DNA from: CAYGJN01 sp964350135 | Lineage (GTDB): Bacteria > Bdellovibrionota > Bacteriovoracia > Bacteriovoracales > Bacteriovoracaceae | Direction of reading: 5' to 3' | Length of the DNA: 16,693 bases | Assembly: GCA_964350135.1 (NCBI GenBank) | Contig: CAYGJN010000058.1 | Location: forward strand, 1-16,693 | Shown here: piece after piece, positions 7,501 through 14,447 of the stretch | Layout of the letters: every line of letters begins with the position of its first letter | How positions within the stretch are numbered: the first letter of the stretch is position 1 | The notes under the pieces: model-generated | What the model was told of the DNA's origin: nothing | The model's input: the letters and a program-made list of their open reading frames with translations, nothing else | The model's database searches: none | Translations under genes and position numbers: made by a program

Positions 7501-8024
7501 CAGGCCTCCAGCAGCTGTGAATCAACACGCCAGATTTTATCAAGAAGAGAGAAAAAGAATGGAGAAATTAGGGAGATAACAAAACACTCAGGCAACGAAT
7601 CAACAACTCTTGTAAGCATTATCTGAAGCTCTCCAATGCTTATATAAAACAAAAGAGAGGTCATAACATACCATAAGACCATAGCAATAAAGGTAATAAT
7701 GATCGTTGATATAGCTGACTTAAAGGCCAAAATATCTTTAAGAAAAGTAATCCCAATAGAAATAATAACTCCTATAAATGTTCCATGGGCCCAGCCTTCA
7801 ACGCTAAAAATAGAGTGAAAAACCTGAAGTACTAAAATAAGAATAGGAAGAATGGGTGTATTAACTCTAAACGCAAGAAAAAGAATAAACAGAACATTAA
7901 AAGGGAGCATAAAGTCTCGCAGGCCAAAAGCAGGAATTAGAGCAGTCGAAAATATCTCTAAAACAATAAGCATAAGTGCAGTTATAGAAAGAGAGATAAT
8001 AATTTGACTAAAGCGCATTCTCAT
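7500..8024 (-). CDS. mreD: MreD, rod-shape membrane protein
   Basis: A small integral membrane protein of about 174 residues with five or so hydrophobic segments and few charged loops, lying between mreC and mrdA; size, topology and position identify MreD. It is part of the elongasome and links MreC to the PBP2/RodA pair, though its molecular role is less defined than its partners'. The start is taken as ATG 8024, about 8 bases after AGGA. A TTG one codon upstream (8027) and an ATG two codons in (8018) are alternatives. The start lies inside the 3' end of mreC, and the stop overlaps the mrdA start by one base pair step (ATGA), so mreC, mreD, mrdA and rodA form one chain of overlapping genes. 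Confidence 0.9.
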   Translation of the reverse strand: MRMRFSQIIISLSITALMLIVLEIFSTALIPAFGLRDFMLPFNVLFILFLAFRVNTPILPILILVLQVFHSIFSVEGWAHGTFIGVIISIGITFLKDILAFKSAISTIIITFIAMVLWYVMTSLLFYISIGELQIMLTRVVDSLPECFVISLISPFFFSLLDKIWRVDSQLLEA

Positions 8025-8859
8025 CAAGGTTTTCCTGTTTTGATACTAAGAGAATAATAACTTCTTCAAGCTTGCCAAAATCTACACCTGGTGCGATTTC
8101 AACAAATTGAACAATCCCATAAGATTCTCGTTCTATTCTTGTTACTTGTCCGATACGTAAGCCTTTTGGGTAAACCTTTCCCAGTCCTGAGGTCATAACA
8201 TAGTCTCCGTTTTCGATAGGCTCACTTCTTGTTACATATTTCATAATGCATTTTCCATTAGAGTAGCCTTCAACGATTCCATGAGATCTTGTTCTGCTGA
8301 CAATAGCATCAACTCTATTTTCTTGATTTAAAATCGTCATGATATCTGAATAATTCTCTGTGACTCGAAACACGTATCCCACAACACCATCAGCTGCAAC
8401 AACCGGAGCTTCAGGATAGATTCCATCGTTAGAGCCTTTATTGATTCGAATCACTCTAATATCACTATTAGAGTCCCAGCCTATAACTCGTGCAAGAACT
8501 CGATCATAAGAAAATTCTTCACTAAACTTTAAAAGGGATTTAAGTCGAAGATTTTCTTTTTCTAATTCTTTAAGATTAAAAATTTTAGCTTGTAGTTCAG
8601 AAACCTCAGTCTCAAGTACTGAGCTATTTTTTTTAACATTTACAAGATAGATATAATTATCGAAAAAATAATTCGTTTTATCGCGAATCGTTATAATGCT
8701 TTCCTGAATAGGCGCAACTGTATCAATCATAAGACGTTCAAAAAGTGATGTCTCATCACTAATCTTATCTCTGCGCACAATACCGATTAGGGAAAAAAGA
8801 AGCACTGCCACATGAAGCAACAGCTTAAGACGATTTTCCTTGTCTAAAATACCTACCAC
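8008..8859 (-). CDS. mreC: MreC, rod-shape scaffold protein
   Basis: A 283-residue bitopic protein. A short cytoplasmic N-terminus leads to one membrane helix (11-28), a coiled coil (about 78-112, heptad-like with many Glu/Leu/Lys) and the two-lobed beta domain of MreC, containing YDRVLARVIGW (118-128) and a glycine-rich core (NKGSNDGIYP). MreC assembles in the periplasm and activates PBP2. The start is GTG at 8859: an in-frame stop lies three codons upstream and later starts would lose the membrane helix. No strong ribosome site is seen, only GGATGAG further up. It is the first gene of the operon; the cytoskeletal partner mreB, usually directly upstream, is absent and replaced by a divergent foldase gene. 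Confidence 0.95.
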   Translation of the reverse strand: MVGILDKENRLKLLLHVAVLLFSLIGIVRRDKISDETSLFERLMIDTVAPIQESIITIRDKTNYFFDNYIYLVNVKKNSSVLETEVSELQAKIFNLKELEKENLRLKSLLKFSEEFSYDRVLARVIGWDSNSDIRVIRINKGSNDGIYPEAPVVAADGVVGYVFRVTENYSDIMTILNQENRVDAIVSRTRSHGIVEGYSNGKCIMKYVTRSEPIENGDYVMTSGLGKVYPKGLRIGQVTRIERESYGIVQFVEIAPGVDFGKLEEVIILLVSKQENLDENAL

Positions 8860-8891
8860 GTAATCTCATCCATGAATGGGAAATGTCGAGG

Positions 8892-8936
8892 ATTATCCCC
8901 TTTATCTAGAGTAGCGAAACTTACTTTTATTGCCAA
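8892..8936 (-). promoter_or_regulatory. Candidate promoter(s) of the mreCD-mrdA-rodA operon
   Basis: Two weak possibilities lie on the minus strand upstream of mreC. One is TTGGCA (8931-8936) with 17 bases to TACTCT (8908-8913), a good -35 with a poor -10. The other is a good -10, GATAAT (8892-8897), without a clear -35. The region must contain the promoter because the neighbouring gene is divergent, but the sequence does not decide which one. Confidence 0.35.
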
Positions 8937-8940
8937 TGAA

Positions 8941-8960
8941 TTAGAGCCTTTACGCTCTAA
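8941..8960. repeat. Perfect 7-bp inverted repeat over the foldase -35 box
   Basis: TTAGAGC (8941-8947) and GCTCTAA (8954-8960) are separated by 6 bases. The repeat lies between the divergent mreC and foldase genes and covers the -35-like box of the latter. It has no T-tract on either strand, so an operator is more likely than a terminator; chance is possible. Confidence 0.5.
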
Positions 8961-8977
8961 AAAAGCATCTTTACAAT
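8949..8977 (+). promoter_or_regulatory. Probable promoter of the parvulin foldase gene
   Basis: TTTACG (8949-8954) is followed after exactly 17 bases by TACAAT (8972-8977), matching the sigma-70 consensus at 4/6 and 5/6 positions. Initiation would fall near 8984, leaving a leader of about 25 bases with a strong AGGGGAG ribosome site before the ATG at 9009. Confidence 0.55.
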
Positions 8978-9008
8978 AGTTCTTTATATTTAATTCCAGG
9001 GGAGTTCC

Positions 9009-10499
9009 ATGTCCAAATCATTTACTAGCAAAACAGCAACAATTATTACCGGAATGATTGTCGGCCTTGTGGTTGTCTCATTTGTTTTTACATTTGATGC
9101 TCCAGGAATAGTTGGTGGTGGTAACCAAAAAGTGGGAAGTGTTGGAGGCCATGATATTAAAATCGAAGAGTTTCAACGTGAGTACAGCAATATGGTCCAA
9201 CAGTATCAATATTTTAGTGGTGGTAAACCTCTTCCTGCTGCACAAGAATCTAGGATCAAGTTTAATACCATGGAAAAACTTATAGGAACTAAAATCCTAT
9301 TAGTTCTGGCAGAAGAGGAGAACTTACCTGCAGGCGATGCTCAAATAATGAATACAATTAAAAACCAAGAGTATTTTAAAACAGAAAACCAGTTTGACTT
9401 TATTAAGTATAAACAATTGCTAGCAGCCAATAGGTTTGCTCCGGCAGACTATGAAAAGCTAGTGCGCATGGATGTTAAAGCACAAAATTCTCAAAAGCTA
9501 CTTTCGCTTCCTGTTGTCTCTAAAAGTTTCCTGAAAAGTTTAGAAGAGAAAAAACAAGATAAAAGAGAGGTTTCTCTTATTCAAATTCGAGAGTCTAACT
9601 TAGTTGATTTTATTCAAGTAAGCTCTTCAGATATAAAGAGTTTTTTATCAAGCCCATCTACTCTTAAAAGAGTGCAAACTGCCTTTGATAAAAGAAAAAG
9701 TACTCTAGGGACACAAGAACAAGTAAAAGCAAGGCATATACTTTTTACTGGTGATGATGGTTTGAAAAAAGCACAAGACTTAAAAAAGAAACTAACACCA
9801 ATAAATTTTGCAGCCATGGCAAAAAAGCACTCTCAAGGCCCTACCAATAAAAAAGGGGGAGATCTTGGATGGTTTGCAAAAGAAGCTATGGATCCAGCTT
9901 TTTCCCAAATGGCATTTAGCTTAAAAAAGGGAGTTGTATCTGAACCAGTACAATCTCGTTTTGGTTATCACCTTATTCTTGTCGAAGGCAAAAAAGAAAG
10001 AGTCGAGCCTAATTTTGATAATCACAAAAACAAAATTGCCACTGAGCTTATTCGCTCTGATCGTGCTATTGAAACAGCAAGAATTAAGGCAGAAATCGTT
10101 AAAGAACTTCAAAAAAAGAAAGACCAGAAGGCCTGGGAAAAAATTAATAAAGAATTTAGACTCTCAGGGCTTTTTGAAAAAAAGGTTGATCTGCTTAGCT
10201 CAAGAGTTGGGTTTATTAATCTTGACCCTAAAAATATGAATAGTATTTTTAAGGCCCAAGCTGGAGATTCTATTATTTTTGAACAAGACGGCGTTACAAC
10301 CCTGGCGTTGGTTCATGGAAAAGCAAAACCAGATAAAAAAGAAGCTAAGAATATTGAAGAAGAACGAACCCAGTTTAATAGACGTCTTACAACTCAGTTT
10401 AATCAAGAAATAGTTAAGCATATTTGGGAAAATACCAGCGTTAAATGCGGCGGTGTTCGACTTAAAAATAGACAAGAAGTTGCTAAATGCCCGATCTAG
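9009..10499 (+). CDS. Membrane-anchored parvulin-type prolyl isomerase, PpiD/SurA-like
   Basis: A 496-residue envelope foldase. A single uncleaved membrane helix (about 11-28) follows a short polar N-terminus. Residues 40-170 form a SurA-N-type helical chaperone region (IKIEEFQREYSNMVQQYQY). A parvulin PPIase domain covers about 240-330, with the family's usual blocks: ARHILF (241-246), KKHSQGP (272-278), GGDLGWF (283-289), FGYHLI (318-323). The remaining 165 residues are a Lys-rich helical extension ending in a cysteine pair (C480, C494) that could form a disulfide. By analogy with PpiD it helps proteins folding as they leave the Sec translocon. It is shorter than the E. coli PpiD of about 620 residues and has one PPIase domain. 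AGGGGAG precedes the ATG by 4 bases. Confidence 0.88.
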   Translation: MSKSFTSKTATIITGMIVGLVVVSFVFTFDAPGIVGGGNQKVGSVGGHDIKIEEFQREYSNMVQQYQYFSGGKPLPAAQESRIKFNTMEKLIGTKILLVLAEEENLPAGDAQIMNTIKNQEYFKTENQFDFIKYKQLLAANRFAPADYEKLVRMDVKAQNSQKLLSLPVVSKSFLKSLEEKKQDKREVSLIQIRESNLVDFIQVSSSDIKSFLSSPSTLKRVQTAFDKRKSTLGTQEQVKARHILFTGDDGLKKAQDLKKKLTPINFAAMAKKHSQGPTNKKGGDLGWFAKEAMDPAFSQMAFSLKKGVVSEPVQSRFGYHLILVEGKKERVEPNFDNHKNKIATELIRSDRAIETARIKAEIVKELQKKKDQKAWEKINKEFRLSGLFEKKVDLLSSRVGFINLDPKNMNSIFKAQAGDSIIFEQDGVTTLALVHGKAKPDKKEAKNIEEERTQFNRRLTTQFNQEIVKHIWENTSVKCGGVRLKNRQEVAKCPI

Positions 10500-10530
10500 C
10501 GGTTTTTGTACTAAAATTTTTATAAACTCA

Positions 10531-10560
10531 TTGCCTGAATATTTATCAGCCATGTATAAG
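10531..10560 (+). promoter_or_regulatory. Candidate promoter of the ferredoxin gene
   Basis: TTGCCT (10531-10536) and TATAAG (10555-10560), spaced 18 bases, match sigma-70 boxes at 4/6 and 5/6. Initiation would be expected close to 10566-10567, that is at the start codon, which would make the mRNA leaderless. The absence of a ribosome site before the ATG agrees with this. Confidence 0.45.
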
Positions 10561-10577
10561 ATCTCATGGCTGATAAA
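10542..10577. repeat. Perfect 13-bp inverted repeat spanning the ferredoxin start codon
   Basis: TTTATCAGCCATG (10542-10554) and CATGGCTGATAAA (10565-10577) are perfect inverted copies with a 10-base spacer. The right arm contains the ferredoxin ATG (10566) and its first four codons; the spacer contains the -10-like TATAAG. It could act as a DNA operator over the promoter or, if transcription starts upstream, as an RNA hairpin hiding the start codon. There is no T-tract, so it is not an intrinsic terminator. Confidence 0.8.
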
Positions 10578-10796
10578 AATAACCGATTCTCACAAAATAC
10601 TCCCGGCAAATACTTTGTAGATGATCAATGTATTGCTTGTGACGCCTGTACCATAGAAGCTCCTGAGTTCTTTTTTATGAATGATGAAGATGGTCATGCC
10701 TATGTTAAAAAACAGCCTTCTAATGAATCAGAAAGAGAAGAATGTGAAAATGCCCTTGCCGCCTGCCCTGTTGAAGCTATTGGCAATAATGGTTAG
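10566..10796 (+). CDS. Single-cluster [4Fe-4S] ferredoxin
   Basis: A 76-residue soluble electron carrier. The cluster ligands are C22-x2-C25-x2-C28 near the N-terminus and C67 followed by Pro near the C-terminus, around a CIACDACTIEAPEFF block that strongly resembles the Bacillus-type one-cluster ferredoxins (CIACGAC...APDIYDY...DEDGIAYV). There is no second CxxCxxC set, so one [4Fe-4S] cluster is expected. The extra C60 is not a standard ligand. By family it moves single electrons at low potential in the cytoplasm; the partner enzyme is not evident from the neighbours. ATG 10566 is the only possible start, since a stop lies three codons upstream. There is no ribosome site, and the start is inside a perfect inverted repeat. 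Confidence 0.92.
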   Translation: MADKNNRFSQNTPGKYFVDDQCIACDACTIEAPEFFFMNDEDGHAYVKKQPSNESEREECENALAACPVEAIGNNG

Positions 10797-10830
10797 CGAG
10801 TAGTCTAAGTATTTGATACTGTCTAAACTT

Positions 10831-10859
10831 TTGACAATTTCATATCTCTAACCTACTGA
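10831..10859 (+). promoter_or_regulatory. Possible promoter of the exported coiled-coil gene
   Basis: A perfect -35 hexamer, TTGACA (10831-10836), lies 17 bases before TACTGA (10854-10859), a poor -10. It is in the 130-base gap between the ferredoxin and the next gene, where a promoter is plausible because no terminator or tight coupling is seen. Confidence 0.3.
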
Positions 10860-10926
10860 ATTCATAATATTTTTTTGGTATCCCAATTGCATCTTAATAC
10901 CTCAAACTATGGATCTAGAGGTATTT

Positions 10927-11739
10927 ATGAAAATTGCATTAATCTTAATTACATTCTCATTAGGTATTATGACCGCTTCTGCTCAACGCTTAGGTGATGG
11001 TAGAAAAAATGGGCCTGATGATATTATAAAGACTCAAGCAGATATTGATTCAAGCTTAGTTAAAGTCACAGAAATTAGTGAATCTCTTGAACAATCCTTA
11101 TCTGCGGATGAGTGGAGATCTAATGATGAAATGTATGAAGCTGGTATAAAAGAGCTTATCTCTTGGAATAACCTTTATGTTATTAGGTTAAATCCCGATG
11201 GAGAAATTTTTCATAAAGACTACAAAAGAAACCTTGAAAGAAAACTCGAGCTCTTTAAAAGAGTTCCTCTTAGCTCAGAAGCACTTGTTCTTAAAAGACA
11301 TGATGAGCTCTTAAATGATATTGAGTACACCAAAGACGAGCTTGTTGATATGAATACAGTTCTTGGTGAGTATACAGCGAAAATTGACCGTCTAATTTCA
11401 GCGGTAAGAGCTAGCGTAATTGCAAAAGATGATGACGACGAAAAAAGAAGATTTAATGTCATTATGACTAACTTTAAAAAAGCTTATCAAACTTATAAAA
11501 AGCTTAGAAAGGATGTTACAAAAACTCTTAAAAAGAATATTGATAAACTTGAGGACCATATAGACGACCTCTGTGTTGGAGAATGTACTTTTTATGTTCC
11601 TGTAGATAGAAATTTTCAAGAATCAGATGCCAATGTAAATACATCCGAAGTTGAAGTTGAGGTTCAAGTTGTGACTGACCCTGTTGTTCAAGCAGTTAAA
11701 AATAGTTCTGCCGGTACCGTTATTTCAGTAATTCAATAA
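10927..11739 (+). CDS. Exported, mostly helical protein of unknown function
   Basis: I do not recognise this 270-residue protein. The start at ATG 10927 is preferred over ATG 10909 because AGAGG lies 5 bases before it and it gives a standard signal peptide (MKIALIL..., cleavage after about TASAQ, residue 20). The mature part is highly charged and helical: two likely coiled-coil stretches (about 34-62 and 118-214) joined by a short region with several aromatic residues (80-98). A C-V-G-E-C motif (216-220) follows the second helix. The C-terminal 35 residues change character to an acidic, Val-rich repeat-like strand segment (EVEVEVQVV). It looks like a periplasmic structural or adaptor protein. 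It has its own space upstream and ends at a bidirectional terminator, so it is probably monocistronic. Confidence 0.8.
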   Translation: MKIALILITFSLGIMTASAQRLGDGRKNGPDDIIKTQADIDSSLVKVTEISESLEQSLSADEWRSNDEMYEAGIKELISWNNLYVIRLNPDGEIFHKDYKRNLERKLELFKRVPLSSEALVLKRHDELLNDIEYTKDELVDMNTVLGEYTAKIDRLISAVRASVIAKDDDDEKRRFNVIMTNFKKAYQTYKKLRKDVTKTLKKNIDKLEDHIDDLCVGECTFYVPVDRNFQESDANVNTSEVEVEVQVVTDPVVQAVKNSSAGTVISVIQ

Positions 11740-11742
11740 TAT

Positions 11743-11771
11743 AAAAAAAGGGACCTATTAAGGTCCCTTTT
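11743..11771. terminator. Bidirectional Rho-independent terminator
   Basis: An 11-bp perfect stem (AAAAGGGACCT 11746-11756 with AGGTCCCTTTT 11761-11771) closes an ATTA loop. A run of seven A on the left (11743-11749) serves as a T-tract for the minus strand and the run of T on the right serves the plus strand. It separates the convergent exported coiled-coil gene and flgE. Confidence 0.9.
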
Positions 11772-11797
11772 AATATCTTCAATAATTAGTAAATTAA

Positions 11798-13078
11798 TTA
11801 TCTCTTAAGATTTAGAACTTCCTGCAACATCTGATCAGCAGTTGTAATCGTACGAGCATTGGCCTGGAAGTTTCTTTGCGCTGTCATTAGGTTTACAAAC
11901 TCAGCAGCAATATCAACGTTTGAAAGCTCTATTGACTTAGCAAGAACATCCCCTCTACCTGAGTCACCAGGCTGACCAAATGAGGCCTGACCTGACTTAC
12001 GTGATTCTTTAAAAAGGTTTTTACCCACTTTGAAAAGACCTTCATTGTTTTCAAACTTAGCAATACCAATCTGGGCAACATCTCTTGAAGAACCGTTACC
12101 ATAAACTGCAGTTAGTATCCCTTTATCATTAAATGATAAAGAAGCTAACTGGGCAGCAGATGAACCATTTTGGGTATGCCTTGCAATAGTTGTTCTTGAA
12201 CCATACTGAGTTGAAGCATCAAGACCATCTCCACCTTCTTTAATAGACTTACCAAAATCAAACTTAATTTTCTGATCTGGAGCGGCACCACCAGCAAAGT
12301 TGAAAGAGTTCTTAGTTTCAACTTCTTCTTGTAATTGCCCTTTGTCGTTAAAGACAAGTCGACCTGCTGCTTGCTCAACAAAAGTTCCTTCTTTACCACC
12401 AGGTACATCTTTTCCATCACTGGTAACATGGTACTCCCATGTGTTGACATCTGTTTTGTTAAAGAAAACAGTGATAAGTCTTGCAGTACCAACATTATCA
12501 TAAACTGTTAAAGAGTTATTATAACTTGATGTTTCCTCAGGATCTTCAATATTAAACTCTTTATTGATTTCTCTGGAGTCAATATTCATATTGATTGTTA
12601 CAAGATCAGCTGCCTTTGCCGGAGTCGTAGTATTTCCTAAACGGATAGGACCCTTTTTAGTAGTGATCTTACCAGATTCATCAGCACTAAACCCTTGCAC
12701 ACGGTAATCATCAGAGTTGATAAGATAGCCTTCTTTATCAAAGTGAAATGTACCATCACGAGTAAAACCTGGACCAAAGGTAGCTTCAACTTCAAAAAAT
12801 CCGTTACCGTTAACAGCAAGATCGGTAATGGCCTCTGTTCTTTTAACATTTCCTTGAGTAAATGTTGGAGTAATGTGAGCTAGTTTAGTACCAGAACCAA
12901 CTTGGTCACCACCATCAATACCTTTTAAGGATGAACTCAGAATATCTTGAAATTCAGGTCTGGAAGATTTGAACCCAAAGGTTCCAGCATTTGCGATGTT
13001 ATCACCAATTACGGCCATCCCATCACCAACTGCGTTTAGGCCGGTAACACCGACATTAAATGACGAAAGTAAACTCAT
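11798..13078 (-). CDS. flgE: Flagellar hook protein FlgE
   Basis: A 426-residue flagellar rod/hook-family protein, somewhat longer than the roughly 400-residue enteric FlgE. The N-terminal helix carries the family motif (SSFNVGVTGLNAVG...IGDNIANAGTFGFKSSR), and the C-terminal helix its partner (SNVDIAAEFVNLMTAQRNFQANARTI split across the last 40 residues); these form the D0 coiled coils. The middle holds the surface domains D1 and D2. It polymerises at the tip of the growing hook under the FlgD cap. The start at 13078 is chosen because a very strong AGGAGGGG lies directly before it and homology begins there; an in-frame ATG at 13114 would add 12 unrelated residues. It is preceded by a structured leader of 92 bases, the only sizeable gap in the hook operon. 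Confidence 0.96.
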   Translation of the reverse strand: MSLLSSFNVGVTGLNAVGDGMAVIGDNIANAGTFGFKSSRPEFQDILSSSLKGIDGGDQVGSGTKLAHITPTFTQGNVKRTEAITDLAVNGNGFFEVEATFGPGFTRDGTFHFDKEGYLINSDDYRVQGFSADESGKITTKKGPIRLGNTTTPAKAADLVTINMNIDSREINKEFNIEDPEETSSYNNSLTVYDNVGTARLITVFFNKTDVNTWEYHVTSDGKDVPGGKEGTFVEQAAGRLVFNDKGQLQEEVETKNSFNFAGGAAPDQKIKFDFGKSIKEGGDGLDASTQYGSRTTIARHTQNGSSAAQLASLSFNDKGILTAVYGNGSSRDVAQIGIAKFENNEGLFKVGKNLFKESRKSGQASFGQPGDSGRGDVLAKSIELSNVDIAAEFVNLMTAQRNFQANARTITTADQMLQEVLNLKR

Positions 13079-13106
13079 ATCCCCTCCTAGGACACTGTTA
13101 AAAGTG

Positions 13107-13132
13107 CTTTTCAATAACTACAGATTGAAAAG
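13107..13132 (-). repeat. Inverted repeat in the flgE leader
   Basis: CTTTTCAAT (13107-13115) and ATTGAAAAG (13124-13132) are perfect 9-bp inverted copies with an 8-base loop. In the flgE mRNA this gives a hairpin about 20 bases before the ribosome site. It could stabilise the message or separate flgE expression from the upstream genes. Confidence 0.65.
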
Positions 13133-13157
13133 AAGGGCTCCCGGAAAGGACCAGCCC
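13126..13157 (-). promoter_or_regulatory. Terminator-like hairpin in the flgE leader (possible attenuator)
   Basis: On the minus strand GGGCT (13153-13157) can pair with AGCCC (13135-13139) across a 13-base loop, extendable with GG/CC and a bulge. A pyrimidine run TTCTTTTC (13127-13134 region) follows. It resembles a weak intrinsic terminator after the TIGR02530-type gene, and its T-run is also the 5' arm of the next hairpin. No sigma-54 or sigma-28 promoter is seen here. Confidence 0.4.
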
Positions 13158-13170
13158 GATCACTTAACTA

Positions 13171-13572
13171 TTAAATAAAGACTGTACTATCAATTTTTGT
13201 AAACACATTGTCTGCCATATCACCTTTATGAATAGCGGTTACAACTGTGTCATTGTCTACGTCAACAATATAAGCAGCGTTATCTGTTATGACGAGACTC
13301 TCTTTGCCTCCTTTGGCCTTAAGTTTATCAATTCCTTCTCTGATCTTTACAAACTCATTACTATCTACATTTAAATTTCTTTCAGAAATTCTTTTAGCTG
13401 CATGGTTTGATATTTTTACATCCTGTTGAGGATTTTCAACTTGTGAGCCTTTTAATAATTTTTCAAAGTCAGAAAGCTTTCCTTTAGAAAGTTTATTAGA
13501 ATCCTCAGCTCCAGATTTATTTGGAACTTTTGAGATCTGAGGAATTCGGAAATTATTAATATTATTTCCCAC
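13171..13572 (-). CDS. TIGR02530-type flagellar operon protein
   Basis: A 133-residue protein of the small family found next to flgD and flgE in many flagellar operons (TIGR02530). After a disordered N-terminus (1-50) come the diagnostic blocks: HAAKRISER (57-65), LKAKGGKESLVI (84-95), AYIVDVDNDTVVTAI (100-114) and the closing FTKIDSTVFI (124-133). The molecular role is not established; position suggests an accessory to hook or hook-cap assembly. The start is GTG 13572, with AAGG 6 bases upstream, overlapping the flgD stop by one base (TAGTG); translation is therefore coupled to flgD. Full family length, no sign of damage. Confidence 0.88.
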   Translation of the reverse strand: MGNNINNFRIPQISKVPNKSGAEDSNKLSKGKLSDFEKLLKGSQVENPQQDVKISNHAAKRISERNLNVDSNEFVKIREGIDKLKAKGGKESLVITDNAAYIVDVDNDTVVTAIHKGDMADNVFTKIDSTVFI

Positions 13573-14447
13573 TATTGACCTTGGCTCTTTGTGTATGCAG
13601 ACTTAGCCTGCTGAGTCCTTTGGATATTATTATGCCCCATCTCTTTGTCATCTGCTAGGTGGAAACTTTGCACATCGCGCAGAAATACCTTTTTCCCATC
13701 AACAGTAAGAACCGTTTCACCATCTTCAAAATTTACACTGGTAACAACACCCTCAGCTTGAGTTTGGACAGAAATTGGTTGGTTGCCATTGTCATAAGCA
13801 AGAACTGCAACACGATATACACCTTTACCAGCATCTGTACCATCAAACTGCTTTCCATTCCAAGGAACTGCATGAAGACCTTTAGGTTTTGCATCTAAAT
13901 CAATTTGTTGAATCATTTGGTTTTTTTGGTCAAATATTCTCATGATTCCTTTAGACATATCATTTTCCAGCTTAAAGCTAATCATTGATGAAGTGCCAAT
14001 GCCTTTATGCTTAACTGTTGAACCGCTAGTGATGACCTTCTTTCCAAGAAAACTTGCTGCATAAAACTTATTTTGAGCAGGAGCTTGGTTAAGAGATTTT
14101 TCAAAGTTTTGATTCATATTTGTCATCTGCTCTAATTGAGAAAATTGAGCAAGGTGAGCTGCAAATTTATTTTGATCCATAGGCTTCATTGGATCTTGAT
14201 TTTTAAGTTGGTGAGTAAGCAATTTTAAAAAACCATCTTTTCCAATCTTACCCTGTTTTTTACCATCTACCATTTTCACGCTAGATGCACCAACACGCTC
14301 ACTACGACCAGTTATACGATTAAGTATATCGCCTGTTGCTTCTTCACTTGGTCTATTTGAATTTCCATTCGCCCGGTTTGGGCCTTGATATCTTTTAACT
14401 TTCTGAAAGGGATTTGATCCTGCTCTTGGTTTGCCAATATCAGGCAT
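13572..14447 (-). CDS. flgD: Flagellar hook-capping/assembly protein FlgD
   Basis: A 291-residue hook cap protein. A basic, Gly/Asn-rich, probably disordered N-terminus (1-60) precedes the conserved FlgD block (about 66-115: GKDGFLKLL, QDPMKP, QFSQLEQMTNMNQ). The C-terminal half (about 130-260) forms the FlgD Tudor/Ig-like domains, with SFLGKKV near the start and a DGTDAGKGVYRV-type turn typical of the FlgD Ig-like fold. It is exported by the flagellar type III system, sits on the growing hook tip and lets FlgE add; it leaves when the hook is complete. GAGGAG lies about 7 bases before the ATG. The ATG shares one base with the fliK stop. It is longer than the enteric protein (about 230 residues), mainly through the N-terminus. 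Confidence 0.95.
   Translation of the reverse strand: MPDIGKPRAGSNPFQKVKRYQGPNRANGNSNRPSEEATGDILNRITGRSERVGASSVKMVDGKKQGKIGKDGFLKLLTHQLKNQDPMKPMDQNKFAAHLAQFSQLEQMTNMNQNFEKSLNQAPAQNKFYAASFLGKKVITSGSTVKHKGIGTSSMISFKLENDMSKGIMRIFDQKNQMIQQIDLDAKPKGLHAVPWNGKQFDGTDAGKGVYRVAVLAYDNGNQPISVQTQAEGVVTSVNFEDGETVLTVDGKKVFLRDVQSFHLADDKEMGHNNIQRTQQAKSAYTKSQGQ

Noticed and set aside
10200..10553. Minus-strand open frame of 117 codons opposite the foldase gene, starting inside the inverted repeat
   Set aside because: It is antisense to a clear protein domain, has no ribosome site, and its MADK start merely mirrors the ferredoxin start through the palindrome.
13079..13114. Longer N-terminus for FlgE from ATG 13114
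   Set aside because: The extra 12 residues are unlike hook proteins, and the strong AGGAGGGG points to ATG 13078.
13079..13170. Sigma-54 or sigma-28 promoter before flgE
   Set aside because: I looked for GG-N10-GC and for TAAA...GCCGATAA-type boxes on the minus strand and found no adequate match.
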